64,000 bases of DNA from Paenibacillus sp. DMB5. Its GTDB lineage: Bacteria; Bacillota; Bacilli; Paenibacillales; Paenibacillaceae. This document shows positions 45,506 through 53,557 of the stretch, piece after piece. The DNA lies in assembly GCF_001517085.1 (NCBI RefSeq), contig NZ_LRAC01000147.1, forward strand, positions 62,001 through 126,000, given 5' to 3'. The translations under genes were made by a program, and so were the position numbers. Each line of letters starts with the position of its first letter. Positions within the stretch are counted from its first letter, which is position 1. The notes below the pieces were generated by a model. The model was not told the origin of the DNA and ran no database searches. It was given only the letters and a program-made list of their open reading frames with translations.

Positions 45506-47106
45506 TTCATGACACGCTCCCTGTATTCACTCGGTGTACAGCCCTCACAACGCTTGAAAAAGGTTGTAAAGTAATTGGCGTCTGTAAATCCGAGGTCCAG
45601 CGCAATCTCGAGCAGCTTCACGTTTGGCTCACGCAGCCGTTCTTTGGCTTTGTTCATTTTGGTCTCGGTGATGAATTCCTTGACCGTCTGACCACGCTGC
45701 TTCTTGAAGAAGGCGCACAAGTAGGTTTCACTCAGCTGGACATGCTCGGCGATATCCCTGATCGTAAACCCTTTTTCATGAAAATGGGAATGGATGAACC
45801 GGATGATCTCCCGCATTTTCCTTGCCCCCGCTGCATGCTCCCCGTCCGGCTGTTCCTGAAGCAGGTCCAGGAAAGTAAGGACATACCGCTCCAGACCCTT
45901 AAGGCTCGATATGCGGTCCAGCTCCTTCCACATATATCTGCGCTCGGTGTCCTCAGCCGGCTCTGCAACACCTGACTGGGCAGCGCATTCCAGAACCGTC
46001 AGCAGGAATTGAAAGTACGTATCCTTCACCCGCAGAATATCCAGATCCATCCGCGAACGGGCATGTTCTGTCCACTGGCGTAAAGTAGTCTTCGCAGCCT
46101 CTATCTCTCCTCTTTGCACCTGCCCGCGCATCAGGCGGACCTCCTCGCGGTTCGTATCCAGCGGCTCATGCCTGCCCAGTGCATCTGCAAAGACAAGCTT
46201 GGTATGGTCATAATAATATTGCAGCGAGCATGCATCTGCAGCAAGCCTGTAGGCGGCCGGTATATCCAATAATGAGGCAGCCGGTTCGCCAACGCCGATC
46301 TTCAGTTCGATTGCCGGTCCGGCAAGCCGCAGCAGAACATCCGCCAGGTTCTCTGCCGCGTCACGCCCCTTCCGGTAGGAGCTACGGTATTCGCCGGGAA
46401 TAATCAGCACCAGGCGGTTAGCATGATCGAAGCCTGCTATGGCATGCATAGCCAGGATCTGTGCCGCACGGTTGATCGCATCCAGCAGCGAGTCCTGAAC
46501 CGGATGCGGATCCTCCGGATGGTCGGCGGGATTCCAGAAGAGCTCTGCAGCCAGCACCGTATATGGTCCATGGAGCGGTAACAGGAAGGTTTCACGGCTG
46601 CCGAGCGCCGGTCCGACATGAGGGGAATCCGGGCGGGTAATCAGTTTGCGCACCATCTCCTGTCTGAGAAAGGGCAGACTCCTGTCTACCTCTACCTGCA
46701 GTTGAAGCTCTTCCGCCTGTTTCCGGTTCTCCTCTGTACACAGCTGAACGGCTGCTTCAACCGCCGCCTGCACCTCTTCGAGGATGATTGGCTTTTCCAG
46801 ATATGTTAACGCTTTCAAGAAAATAGCCGATTTCAAGTATTCCTTATCCGAGAATCCGCTCAGAAAAATGATCTTGCAGCGCGGATTACGCTCCCTGTAG
46901 CGCTTGCTGAAGTCAATACCGTTAAGCTTGGGCATGCGCACATCACAAATGATTATATCCGGTGTCCACTCCGCCGTCAGTTCAAGCGCGGCAAGTCCAT
47001 TGCGTGCTGCCCTGACCTCGCCGATTCCAAGCTCCTCCCAGGGGATGTAATTCCGCAGCAGCTCCCTGGTTCTGTTTTCATCCTCTACAATTAACAGCCT
47101 GATCAT
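45502..47106 (-). CDS. YesN-type response regulator with AraC DNA-binding domain
   Basis: A 534-residue regulator: receiver domain with Asp55 in DIIICDVRMPKLNG and Lys in YLEKPI, a long middle region, and two AraC helix-turn-helices at the C-terminus (IRDIAEHVQLSETYLCAFFKKQRG and ALDLGFTDANYFTTFFKRCEGCTPSEYR). First gene of the operon with kinase, binding protein and GH43; it probably activates that operon and the adjacent permease operon. ATG 47106 is chosen for GGGAGGTTTAT ahead. Confidence 0.93.
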   Translation of the reverse strand: MIRLLIVEDENRTRELLRNYIPWEELGIGEVRAARNGLAALELTAEWTPDIIICDVRMPKLNGIDFSKRYRERNPRCKIIFLSGFSDKEYLKSAIFLKALTYLEKPIILEEVQAAVEAAVQLCTEENRKQAEELQLQVEVDRSLPFLRQEMVRKLITRPDSPHVGPALGSRETFLLPLHGPYTVLAAELFWNPADHPEDPHPVQDSLLDAINRAAQILAMHAIAGFDHANRLVLIIPGEYRSSYRKGRDAAENLADVLLRLAGPAIELKIGVGEPAASLLDIPAAYRLAADACSLQYYYDHTKLVFADALGRHEPLDTNREEVRLMRGQVQRGEIEAAKTTLRQWTEHARSRMDLDILRVKDTYFQFLLTVLECAAQSGVAEPAEDTERRYMWKELDRISSLKGLERYVLTFLDLLQEQPDGEHAAGARKMREIIRFIHSHFHEKGFTIRDIAEHVQLSETYLCAFFKKQRGQTVKEFITETKMNKAKERLREPNVKLLEIALDLGFTDANYFTTFFKRCEGCTPSEYRERVMK

Positions 47107-47466
47107 ATAAACCTCCCTGAGCACGCACCAAACTATGAGCTAGGCTAGTATTATATTACATTTGAGACGTTGTGGATACTTTGAAAATCTGCGATTTACT
47201 TTGATTTTAATAAGGCGCTTTATTAGCCCTAATCCCATAATTAAAGAAGCATTAAGATTCATTTAGCCCTGTTCAGATTACATTAAAAATCCAGAAATAA
47301 CGCGATATGTCCAGAAAAGCAGAGCTAACACATTCTTTGTTTAATTTAGAGCAACTTTTCGGTCATTTAAGCCTTATTTCCGGACCATAGCATCATTTCA
47401 GTATTTTACAAACAGAAAGACCGGGCGTATGATTCCTTCAAACCATTGCTGTAAGGGGTAGGGAAA
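47107..47466. other. 360-base AT-rich divergent intergenic region
   Basis: Lies between the YesN-type regulator (minus) and an orphan gene pair (plus), so it should hold both promoters. I see no clear promoter pair, palindrome or RNA structure. It is clearly richer in A and T than its flanks. Confidence 0.4.
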
Positions 47467-47991
47467 ATGACAGAGAATAGAACCTATTATTTCGGAATTC
47501 ATCCTGATGTGCTGGAGCCGGTGAGCCTTGCGTACTCCAGCTTCGGTGCATTCTGGTATGTGGAAAATAATCAGAGATACATTGTCGGCTACGGGTTTGG
47601 TGCAGCGCAGCTTGCTGTGCTCGCTCAATTCAAGGCTTTTTCCGTGCATCTTACTTGTTCGGACAAACAAATTCTTATTGATATTTATAGGAGCATCAGA
47701 AATAAACAGCAGGAGCAGGATTGGGAGACCCGCAAGAGATTACCTGTTATGACCGCATTTAAAAACCCATGGAAAAACACGCCTGAGGGCTGGTACGTGC
47801 TGCGATCGCGCGAAACCTTTCCCTTGCACTTGTCTATTGTACAAAAAACGAAAGTTTTCGTCTGGCTTGAGCACTCAGCTGTTTGTGAAAATGAAGCTGA
47901 ATTAACCGCATGTATAACCAGAGCGGAGCAAACCCATAATCTGCAGCGTAAGGTTAAAGGTCTAGACTCATCCGGAGGCATACAATCATGA
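47467..47991 (+). CDS. Hypothetical protein, 174 aa
   Basis: No family recognised. A soluble, mixed-fold protein beginning MTENRTYYFGIHP, with no signal or membrane segment. AAGGGGTAGGG lies ahead of ATG 47467. It overlaps the next gene by four bases (ATGA), so the two products are probably made together and may interact. Confidence 0.7.
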   Translation: MTENRTYYFGIHPDVLEPVSLAYSSFGAFWYVENNQRYIVGYGFGAAQLAVLAQFKAFSVHLTCSDKQILIDIYRSIRNKQQEQDWETRKRLPVMTAFKNPWKNTPEGWYVLRSRETFPLHLSIVQKTKVFVWLEHSAVCENEAELTACITRAEQTHNLQRKVKGLDSSGGIQS

Positions 47992-48404
47992 TTAACAACA
48001 GGCTGTCACGTATCGAGCTCTTCGCCTTCAGCAGCCGCCCGTCCTTTATGCACCACTCAGAACCCTACGGCTGCTGGTACGGAGTATTAAAGCTCACATG
48101 CGGACAACAGATTTGCTACAGCGATTGCGTGCTCTGCGCGGGTGATCATGGGGTTGATTTAATAAAATGGGGCTCTTTTCTGAAGGGAATCTGTCACTGT
48201 ACAATAGAGGAAGCCGATGATTACGTACGATTGCACGGCCGGGAGTGGAATGCGGATCAGCTTATTTTGCTCAAGACTGCTCTTGACAGTATGTTCATTT
48301 CAACCGGACACATTCCTATGAAGTCAGGAGACGGAGCGGACAGTTATCTGAATCCGGCCACTTTAATTACGGAAGCCGTTTCCTATTATTCGCTCCTCTC
48401 CTGA
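47988..48404 (+). CDS. Hypothetical protein, 138 aa
   Basis: No family recognised. Contains a cysteine-rich stretch (YGCWYG, TCGQQICYSDCVLCAG, then GICHC) that could bind a metal or form disulfides, and an acidic helix EEADDYVRLHG. No signal peptide. Coupled to the preceding gene by an ATGA overlap. Confidence 0.68.
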   Translation: MINNRLSRIELFAFSSRPSFMHHSEPYGCWYGVLKLTCGQQICYSDCVLCAGDHGVDLIKWGSFLKGICHCTIEEADDYVRLHGREWNADQLILLKTALDSMFISTGHIPMKSGDGADSYLNPATLITEAVSYYSLLS

Positions 48405-48447
48405 TAAAAGGTACAATTCATACATTCTCTAAGGAGGGCTTAATAAA

Positions 48448-48765
48448 ATGAAGAAACTTCTTTTTCTTATCTCTGTTTGCTTTCTTTTCATTGGATGCTC
48501 AAATGACAATGTTAACAGTAGCAATCATTTGTCCAATAGCGATCCGGTGACTTGGCTAACCATTGATGGAAACAAATACTATTATACAACTACTTATGAC
48601 AGTATGGATGAGACCACACTGGTTGATACGGGAAACGTAACTGATAGTGAAGACGGGATTCAACTTGGTCTTAACATCTACAAAAGTAATCTTTTCGAAG
48701 ACCGTTATTTCATAAAAAGCCAAGACTATGAAAAAGCATGGCGGGAATATAAATTACGCGATTAA
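48448..48765 (+). CDS. Small hypothetical lipoprotein, 105 aa
   Basis: A signal peptide with lipobox LFIGC (Cys about residue 17) and a short polar domain (WLTIDGNKYYYTTTYDSMDET). No family recognised. AAGGAGGGC lies ahead of the ATG. The gene is visibly more AT-rich than its surroundings. Its stop overlaps the stop of the convergent ABC permease gene (TTAA at 48762-48765), leaving no room for a terminator between them. Confidence 0.75.
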   Translation: MKKLLFLISVCFLFIGCSNDNVNSSNHLSNSDPVTWLTIDGNKYYYTTTYDSMDETTLVDTGNVTDSEDGIQLGLNIYKSNLFEDRYFIKSQDYEKAWREYKLRD

Positions 48766-49532
48766 TCCGCATTCCGTCTATACACACGCACCGCAAACAG
48801 ATAGGCAACAATCAGGATTCCGGTACACCACGCCAGAGCGGCCCATATGTCAGTGCCTACCGGCTGGTCAGACAGCAGGTTGCGGATGGCTTCGACAATC
48901 GGGGTCACCGGCTGATTTTCAGCAAATACACGCACAGCTTTGGGCATCGAACCGGTCGGTACAAAGGCTGAGCTGATGAAGGGCAGAAAGATTAGCGGAT
49001 AGGAAAATGCGCTTGCGCCTTCCACGGTTTTGGCGGATAATCCGGCGATGGCTGCGACCCAGGTCAAGGCCAGCGTAAACAGCACAAGTATACCTGCTAC
49101 AGCCAGCCAGGCCAAAATTCCTGCCGGAGAGCGGAAGCCCATAAGAAGGGCAACGAGGATGATGACGGCAATTGAAAGGATGTTGGATACCACCGAGGTC
49201 AGTACATGTCCCCACAGCACGGCGGAACGAGCAATCGGCATAGAGTTGAACCGTTCGATAATGCCGCGCTGCTTATCTATGAACAGCCTGTAGGCAACGT
49301 ATGCCACACCGCTGGCAATCGCCATAAGCAGGATTCCAGGCAGCAGGTAGTTAACATAATTATCGGCCCCTGTTTCTATAGCACCGCCAAATACATAGAC
49401 GAACAACAGCATCATGGCAATCGGAGTAATACAAACGGTGAGAATAGTGTCCATACTGCGGACAATATGGCGCATCGAACGGCCAAGCATCACACTCATG
49501 TCGCTGAAAAAATGGTTTTTTGCCGTCTCCAT
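48762..49532 (-). CDS. ABC-2 type exporter permease (DrrB-like)
   Basis: A 256-residue membrane protein with six predicted segments of the ABC-2 family (FVYVFGGAIETG, YVNYLLPGILLMAIASGVAY, FNSMPIARSAVLWGHVLTS, FLPFISSAFVPTGSMP). It pairs with the ATPase encoded upstream, whose stop codon shares one base with this start. Drug or lipid export is the usual role. Confidence 0.9.
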   Translation of the reverse strand: METAKNHFFSDMSVMLGRSMRHIVRSMDTILTVCITPIAMMLLFVYVFGGAIETGADNYVNYLLPGILLMAIASGVAYVAYRLFIDKQRGIIERFNSMPIARSAVLWGHVLTSVVSNILSIAVIILVALLMGFRSPAGILAWLAVAGILVLFTLALTWVAAIAGLSAKTVEGASAFSYPLIFLPFISSAFVPTGSMPKAVRVFAENQPVTPIVEAIRNLLSDQPVGTDIWAALAWCTGILIVAYLFAVRVYRRNAD

Positions 49533-50290
49533 CAGATAGCCTCCTTGTTTCCTGTAATTGCGAGGAAGATTTCCTCTAAGGTCGGCTGCTTCTCAACATA
49601 TTCAACCTTGGCAGCCGGAAAACGCTTCTTCAGCTCAGCCAGTGTACCGCCCGCGATAATCCGGCCCTCATGCAAAATGGAGATTTTGTCGGCAAGCTGC
49701 TCTGCTTCCTCAAGATATTGGGTAGTCAGGAACACTGTGGTACCGCCGGCAGCAAGCTCTCTTACGATCTTCCAGACCTCCATCCGGGCCTCGGGGTCAA
49801 GACCGGTGGTTGGCTCATCCAGAAAAATAATCTGCGGTTTCCCCACAAGACTGAGTGCAATATCCAGCCTGCGGCGCATACCGCCCGAATAGGCAGACGG
49901 CTTGCGGTCCGCAGCGTCCGTTAAGCCAAATCGTCTCAGCAAATCCTCCGCCGCTTGACGCGGCTGCTCCAGATGCCGCAGCCTGGCGATCATAATCAGA
50001 TTTTCCCGGCCGGTCAGCATCTCGTCTACGGCGGCAAATTGCCCGGTCAGACTGATTGCCTGCCGCACCTTCCCGGGATTTGACATCACGTCGAAGCCGT
50101 TAACGGATGCAGTGCCCCCATCTTGTCTGAGCAGCGTTGAAAGAATTCTGACTATCGTCGTCTTGCCTGCGCCGTTACTGCCGAGCAGGGCAAAGATCTC
50201 ACCCCGCTCCACTTCAAAATCGACTCCTTTTAACACCTCCGTGTTCTTAAAGGATTTACGCAGACCCTGCACTTGAATTGCTTTTCCCAT
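49532..50290 (-). CDS. ABC exporter ATPase (DrrA-like)
   Basis: A 252-residue ATPase: Walker A GSNGAGKTT, signature YSGGMRRRLD, Walker B IIFLDEPTTGLD, and the DrrA-type tail KVEYVEKQPTLEEIFLAITG. ATG 50290 is preferred because GGGGGATACC precedes it. It is part of a PadR-DUF1048-DUF1048-DrrA-DrrB operon. Confidence 0.92.
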   Translation of the reverse strand: MGKAIQVQGLRKSFKNTEVLKGVDFEVERGEIFALLGSNGAGKTTIVRILSTLLRQDGGTASVNGFDVMSNPGKVRQAISLTGQFAAVDEMLTGRENLIMIARLRHLEQPRQAAEDLLRRFGLTDAADRKPSAYSGGMRRRLDIALSLVGKPQIIFLDEPTTGLDPEARMEVWKIVRELAAGGTTVFLTTQYLEEAEQLADKISILHEGRIIAGGTLAELKKRFPAAKVEYVEKQPTLEEIFLAITGNKEAI

Positions 50291-50304
50291 CCTGGTATCC
50301 CCCT

Positions 50305-50655
50305 TCACTTCAGTTTACCCGTTGCCTTGTTCATGGCCTTGGCTGTCTTTTGGTCAACCGCCTCCTGATAAAGATCAGCGTACGTTTTGGAATCCTTGAT
50401 CAGCTCGTCGCAGAACGCCGCGACATCTTTGCCGGTCACTTCAAGCACGCCTTTTCCCAGAGAAGCACCTTCTTCAAACAGATCAACAATTCCCGAGAGC
50501 AGCTCTGTTCCCTCACCCATGTCCACCGGACCGACTTTAAAGAGATACTTTTGCATCTCTTTATATACAATCTGGTAATCCTGCGGAAGTGCCTTAACAC
50601 GCGCCACATGCGCCTTCCACTCTTTTCTGCCCTCGATCATATCCCGTATACTCAT
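50305..50655 (-). CDS. DUF1048 protein
   Basis: A 116-residue helical protein of the DUF1048 family (MIEGRKEWKAHVARVKALPQ, DYQIVYKEMQKYLF, DVAAFCDELIKDSKTY). The function of the family is unknown, but these genes regularly sit between PadR regulators and DrrAB-like exporters. AGGAGGGGTTCAC precedes the ATG. It is a paralogue of the next gene upstream. Confidence 0.88.
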   Translation of the reverse strand: MSIRDMIEGRKEWKAHVARVKALPQDYQIVYKEMQKYLFKVGPVDMGEGTELLSGIVDLFEEGASLGKGVLEVTGKDVAAFCDELIKDSKTYADLYQEAVDQKTAKAMNKATGKLK

Positions 50656-50666
50656 GTGAACCCCTC

Positions 50667-51014
50667 CTATTTGCCTAATTTTTTGGCTATGTTATTGTTA
50701 AGCTGCTCACGCCACTTGTCACGGTAAGACTTTGCCCCTTCTTCGCCGGCCAGCGCTGAGCAGAAGCCCTTGATGTCATCACCCAAAACCTCACCGATGC
50801 TCTGGCCGTCAGCCGCCGATGTTTCCAGCAGGCCAAGCACACCGTCAAAGATCGGCATGAGATTACGGCCGGTGAAATCGGAGTGTGCCCATAGATGCTC
50901 CTTGATGGCTGCCCAGGCCGCCTGGTAATCCGCAGGGAGCTCATTTACCCGTAATTCAAAGGCTTTGAATTCTTTAGTCATATCCCTGCCGGTCATCTTT
51001 TCCCACAAATTCAT
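50667..51014 (-). CDS. DUF1048 protein
   Basis: A 115-residue helical protein (WEKMTGRDMTKEFKAFELRV, LPADYQAAWAAIKEHLW, DIKGFCSALAGEEGAKSYRD) of the same family as its downstream neighbour. ATG 51014 overlaps the PadR stop (ATGA) and has AAAGGAGAGAGC ahead; a longer open frame upstream lies inside padR. Confidence 0.87.
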   Translation of the reverse strand: MNLWEKMTGRDMTKEFKAFELRVNELPADYQAAWAAIKEHLWAHSDFTGRNLMPIFDGVLGLLETSAADGQSIGEVLGDDIKGFCSALAGEEGAKSYRDKWREQLNNNIAKKLGK

Positions 51015-51337
51015 TCTGCTCTCTCCTTTAACTCGCTCATTTTTGATGATACGAAGGCCCATTTGTCCCAAAACCTTTGCAGCTCCTCACGCCCTGCAGC
51101 ATTAATGGCGAAAAACTTCCGCGGCGGCCCCAGCTCGGAGGGCTTCTTGGTGGTCTCCACCAGCTTATTTTTTTCAAGCCGGACCAGGATCGTGTACACC
51201 GTTCCCTCCACAACATCCGCGAAGCCGAGGGCATTCAGCTGCCGTGTGATTTCGTAGCCATAGGTATCCTTGCGGCTTATAATTTCCAGGACACAGCCCT
51301 CAAGCACGCCTTTGAGCATTTCTGTCAGGTTATCCAA
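51011..51337 (-). CDS. PadR-family repressor
   Basis: A 108-residue winged-helix protein (DNLTEMLKGVLEGCVLEIISRKDTYGYEITRQLN, VVEGTVYTILVRLEKNKLVE, AGREELQRFWDKW). I place the start at TTG 51337, nine bases after AAAGG; ATG 51346 has that site directly against it, without spacing. First gene of the exporter operon and probably its repressor, relieved by a transported compound. Confidence 0.88.
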   Translation of the reverse strand: MDNLTEMLKGVLEGCVLEIISRKDTYGYEITRQLNALGFADVVEGTVYTILVRLEKNKLVETTKKPSELGPPRKFFAINAAGREELQRFWDKWAFVSSKMSELKERAE

Positions 51338-51380
51338 TGCAATCATCCTTTACTATTCTGTATGACTGGTATGCAGTATT

Positions 51381-51424
51381 ACTTAGTACTACTATAAAGT
51401 ATCACTAAGTAGCGAGGATGTCAA
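51381..51424 (-). promoter_or_regulatory. PadR operon promoter and operator
   Basis: On the minus strand TTGACA (51424-51419), 17 bases, then TACTTT (51401-51396). A 30-bp imperfect inverted repeat (51381-51410: ACTTAGT ... TACT ataa AGTA ... ACTAAGT) spans the -10, fitting autorepression by PadR. Confidence 0.65.
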
Positions 51425-51436
51425 TAGCCAGCCCCC

Positions 51437-51470
51437 TAAAAATAGAAAACCCGCGCTATGCGCGGGTTCT
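51437..51470 (-). terminator. Rho-independent terminator of the 59-codon gene
   Basis: AACCCGCGC (51448-51456) and GCGCGGGTT (51460-51468) form a perfect 9-bp stem with a three-base loop, followed on the minus strand by TTCTATTTTT. Confidence 0.85.
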
Positions 51471-51531
51471 TAAGGAACTATGTTCATGTCCTATGACATT
51501 CTTAGTTATGAGGAAGCCGCTCAAAATAAAA

Positions 51532-51711
51532 CTAGGCGCTCTGGCTCGGTTTCTTGCGGATGCTTGTAAGTTCAAAAGCCTCTTTGGGAATCCCCATCTC
51601 CTGCGCCCTCTTCTTTTTGATCACCATGGCTTGCTGCAGGCTGGTAGCCTGAAATTCAATTGTGGTGCCGCGCGGATCCTCAAATGCATAGTAACTTTTT
51701 TTATTGGACAT
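51532..51711 (-). CDS. Small protein, 59 aa, conserved-looking
   Basis: ATG 51711 to TAG 51532, with AGGAGG ten bases ahead and a terminator beginning 62 bases past the stop. The product begins MSNKKSYYAFEDPRGTTIEF, has a basic middle (MVIKKKRAQEMG) and ends IRKKPSQSA. It is soluble with no known domain to me. Position, ribosome site and own terminator support a real gene despite its size. Confidence 0.72.
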   Translation of the reverse strand: MSNKKSYYAFEDPRGTTIEFQATSLQQAMVIKKKRAQEMGIPKEAFELTSIRKKPSQSA

Positions 51712-51805
51712 TCACTCCGGGCCTCCTGATCCTTTACACGAATCATTTTTTTGGTAAATCACCCTGATAGTGTGTGCCTCAACCTGAGGAACTATGCGTA
51801 TATCT

Positions 51806-53557
51806 TCAGCAAAGTGCTTGAGCATTTGAGGCTGCTATTGCCGCTCTCCAGCCCCTGCTTGCTGTAATGTCCGCCGCCTGTTCAATGGCATACGCTTCGC
51901 ACAGAAATCCGGATACGTGCCGTCCATCCGCCAGCTCGATCTTGCCGATACCCAGCGGAGCCGGTATCATGTCCGTAAATAGTCCAAAGGACGCCGCAGG
52001 CATACTCCACAGCTCCAATGCTATCGGAGCTCCGGCTTGAGGCACACGGATAAGCCCAGGCTTGGCGGGTGTAGTTGGAAGCATAAACAACTGATATAAC
52101 GGTGCGGTTTGTGCTTCCTCCAGAAACTCGGCTCCCAGGCCAAGCATTTGCCGTTCCAGCGGCATGCCGCGCATATGAAGCCCGCAGACAGCGACTGTGA
52201 TGTCATCCGGCTGGCTGGAGAGCAGGCGGGCCGCCGCTCCAAGATTCGCTTCCTCCTCAGGCACTGTAAACAGTGTTATGCCGAAAGGCAGCTTCTCCTC
52301 CGCCTCACCTGCCGGAACAGAAACGGCACTCAGATCAAGCAGATTGCAATGATTAGTGTAGAGTCCCATCTTGCTGTTGGTTATAACCGGATCAGCAGTC
52401 ACCTGCCCGCGTGTCCAGGTTCCGCCCGCTGTCGGCAGCACCAGCACCGCACCTTTAAGCATGCTGTGGACCAGACTGCGGATCTCGGCAATCCGGTGCT
52501 GTGAGCGGAACAGCGAAGCTGCGGTAAAGTCCGGCTTCGCGCCGGACCGGAGAATACGTCCCGTGACTGGCAGGGCAGCACCCGGATGATCTTCAACAAA
52601 CGCCTCCAAATCCGCCCATCTTTCAGCGACCCACGGCCCTTCATAGAGCTGTGCTGCCGCTTCCTGCAGGAGGCTGATATCCGTTTCCTGTACGTTCAGG
52701 CCGGAGTTCAGCAATTTTTGCTTGGCATGCTCCCAGGCCTGCTGATAGGCGGCGGCATAGGGTCCAAAGAACTCCAGCGGCCCGGACGGAATCAGCCATA
52801 CCTCAGGAGTTACCGCTCGCCCAAGCGGACGGTCAGCAGAATAAGGATCGGACGGAAGGTGTCCGCGCACATGCCGGTCAACAGCCTCTGCATCTTCCAT
52901 CGAATGAGCGAACACGGTAACGCAATCCAGACTGCGGCAGGCCGGGATGACGCCCGCAGAAGGCCAGGCGCCGACGGCTGGCTTGTAGCCGACCAGTCCG
53001 TTCAGCGCTGCCGGAATTCTGCCTGATCCGGCTGTATCGGTGCCCAGTGCGAACGCAGCCTGGCCAAGCGCAACAGCTACGGCCGAGCCTGAGCTGGAGC
53101 CGCCGCTGATCAGCTCGGGCCTGAGCGCATTATGTGTAGCTCCGTAAGGGCTTCTCGTGCCAACGAGCCCTGTGGCAAACTGGTCCAGATTGGTTTTCCC
53201 CACCGGGATGGCTCCCGCCGCAACAAGCCGTTCCACCACAGCTGCATGCTGCTCCGGCTCATAGGCATAATCCGGGCAGCCGGCCGTCACCGGCCAGCCC
53301 GCTACCTCAATATTGTCCTTAACCGCGAAGGGAATTCCCCATAAAGGGAATTGCTGCGGGTCCAGCTCCTGCAGACGATCCAGATACGGCTGGAGCCGCT
53401 CCAGCGAAGGCGGCAAGATCCAGACTGCTTTATCCTCATCTCTTTTTGAGCGTTCAACGATGACGGAGATAACCTCTGATAAAGTGAAACGGCCGCTCCG
53501 GTAGCCCTTTTGCAGAGCACCGATGGTTAACTGTATGGGTATATTAGTCATACTCAT
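51806..53557 (-). CDS. atzF: Allophanate hydrolase
   Basis: A 583-residue amidase-signature enzyme splitting allophanate to two ammonia and two CO2. Lys in FAVKDNIEV, the serine pair in ISGGSSSGSAVAVA and GTDTAGSGRIPAALNG mark the catalytic triad. The C-terminal domain (about 450-583, LFMLPTTPAKPGLIRV ... VSGFLCEAYAIE) is the one typical of allophanate hydrolases. ATG 53557 overlaps the carboxylase stop by ATGA and has GAGGAGGCGGC ahead; the open frame extends far upstream inside the carboxylase gene without meaning. Last gene of the guanidine operon. Confidence 0.93.
   Translation of the reverse strand: MSMTNIPIQLTIGALQKGYRSGRFTLSEVISVIVERSKRDEDKAVWILPPSLERLQPYLDRLQELDPQQFPLWGIPFAVKDNIEVAGWPVTAGCPDYAYEPEQHAAVVERLVAAGAIPVGKTNLDQFATGLVGTRSPYGATHNALRPELISGGSSSGSAVAVALGQAAFALGTDTAGSGRIPAALNGLVGYKPAVGAWPSAGVIPACRSLDCVTVFAHSMEDAEAVDRHVRGHLPSDPYSADRPLGRAVTPEVWLIPSGPLEFFGPYAAAYQQAWEHAKQKLLNSGLNVQETDISLLQEAAAQLYEGPWVAERWADLEAFVEDHPGAALPVTGRILRSGAKPDFTAASLFRSQHRIAEIRSLVHSMLKGAVLVLPTAGGTWTRGQVTADPVITNSKMGLYTNHCNLLDLSAVSVPAGEAEEKLPFGITLFTVPEEEANLGAAARLLSSQPDDITVAVCGLHMRGMPLERQMLGLGAEFLEEAQTAPLYQLFMLPTTPAKPGLIRVPQAGAPIALELWSMPAASFGLFTDMIPAPLGIGKIELADGRHVSGFLCEAYAIEQAADITASRGWRAAIAASNAQALC

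Noticed and set aside
51418..51729. Plus-strand frame of 103 codons
   Set aside because: It runs through a terminator and is antisense to the better-supported 59-codon gene.
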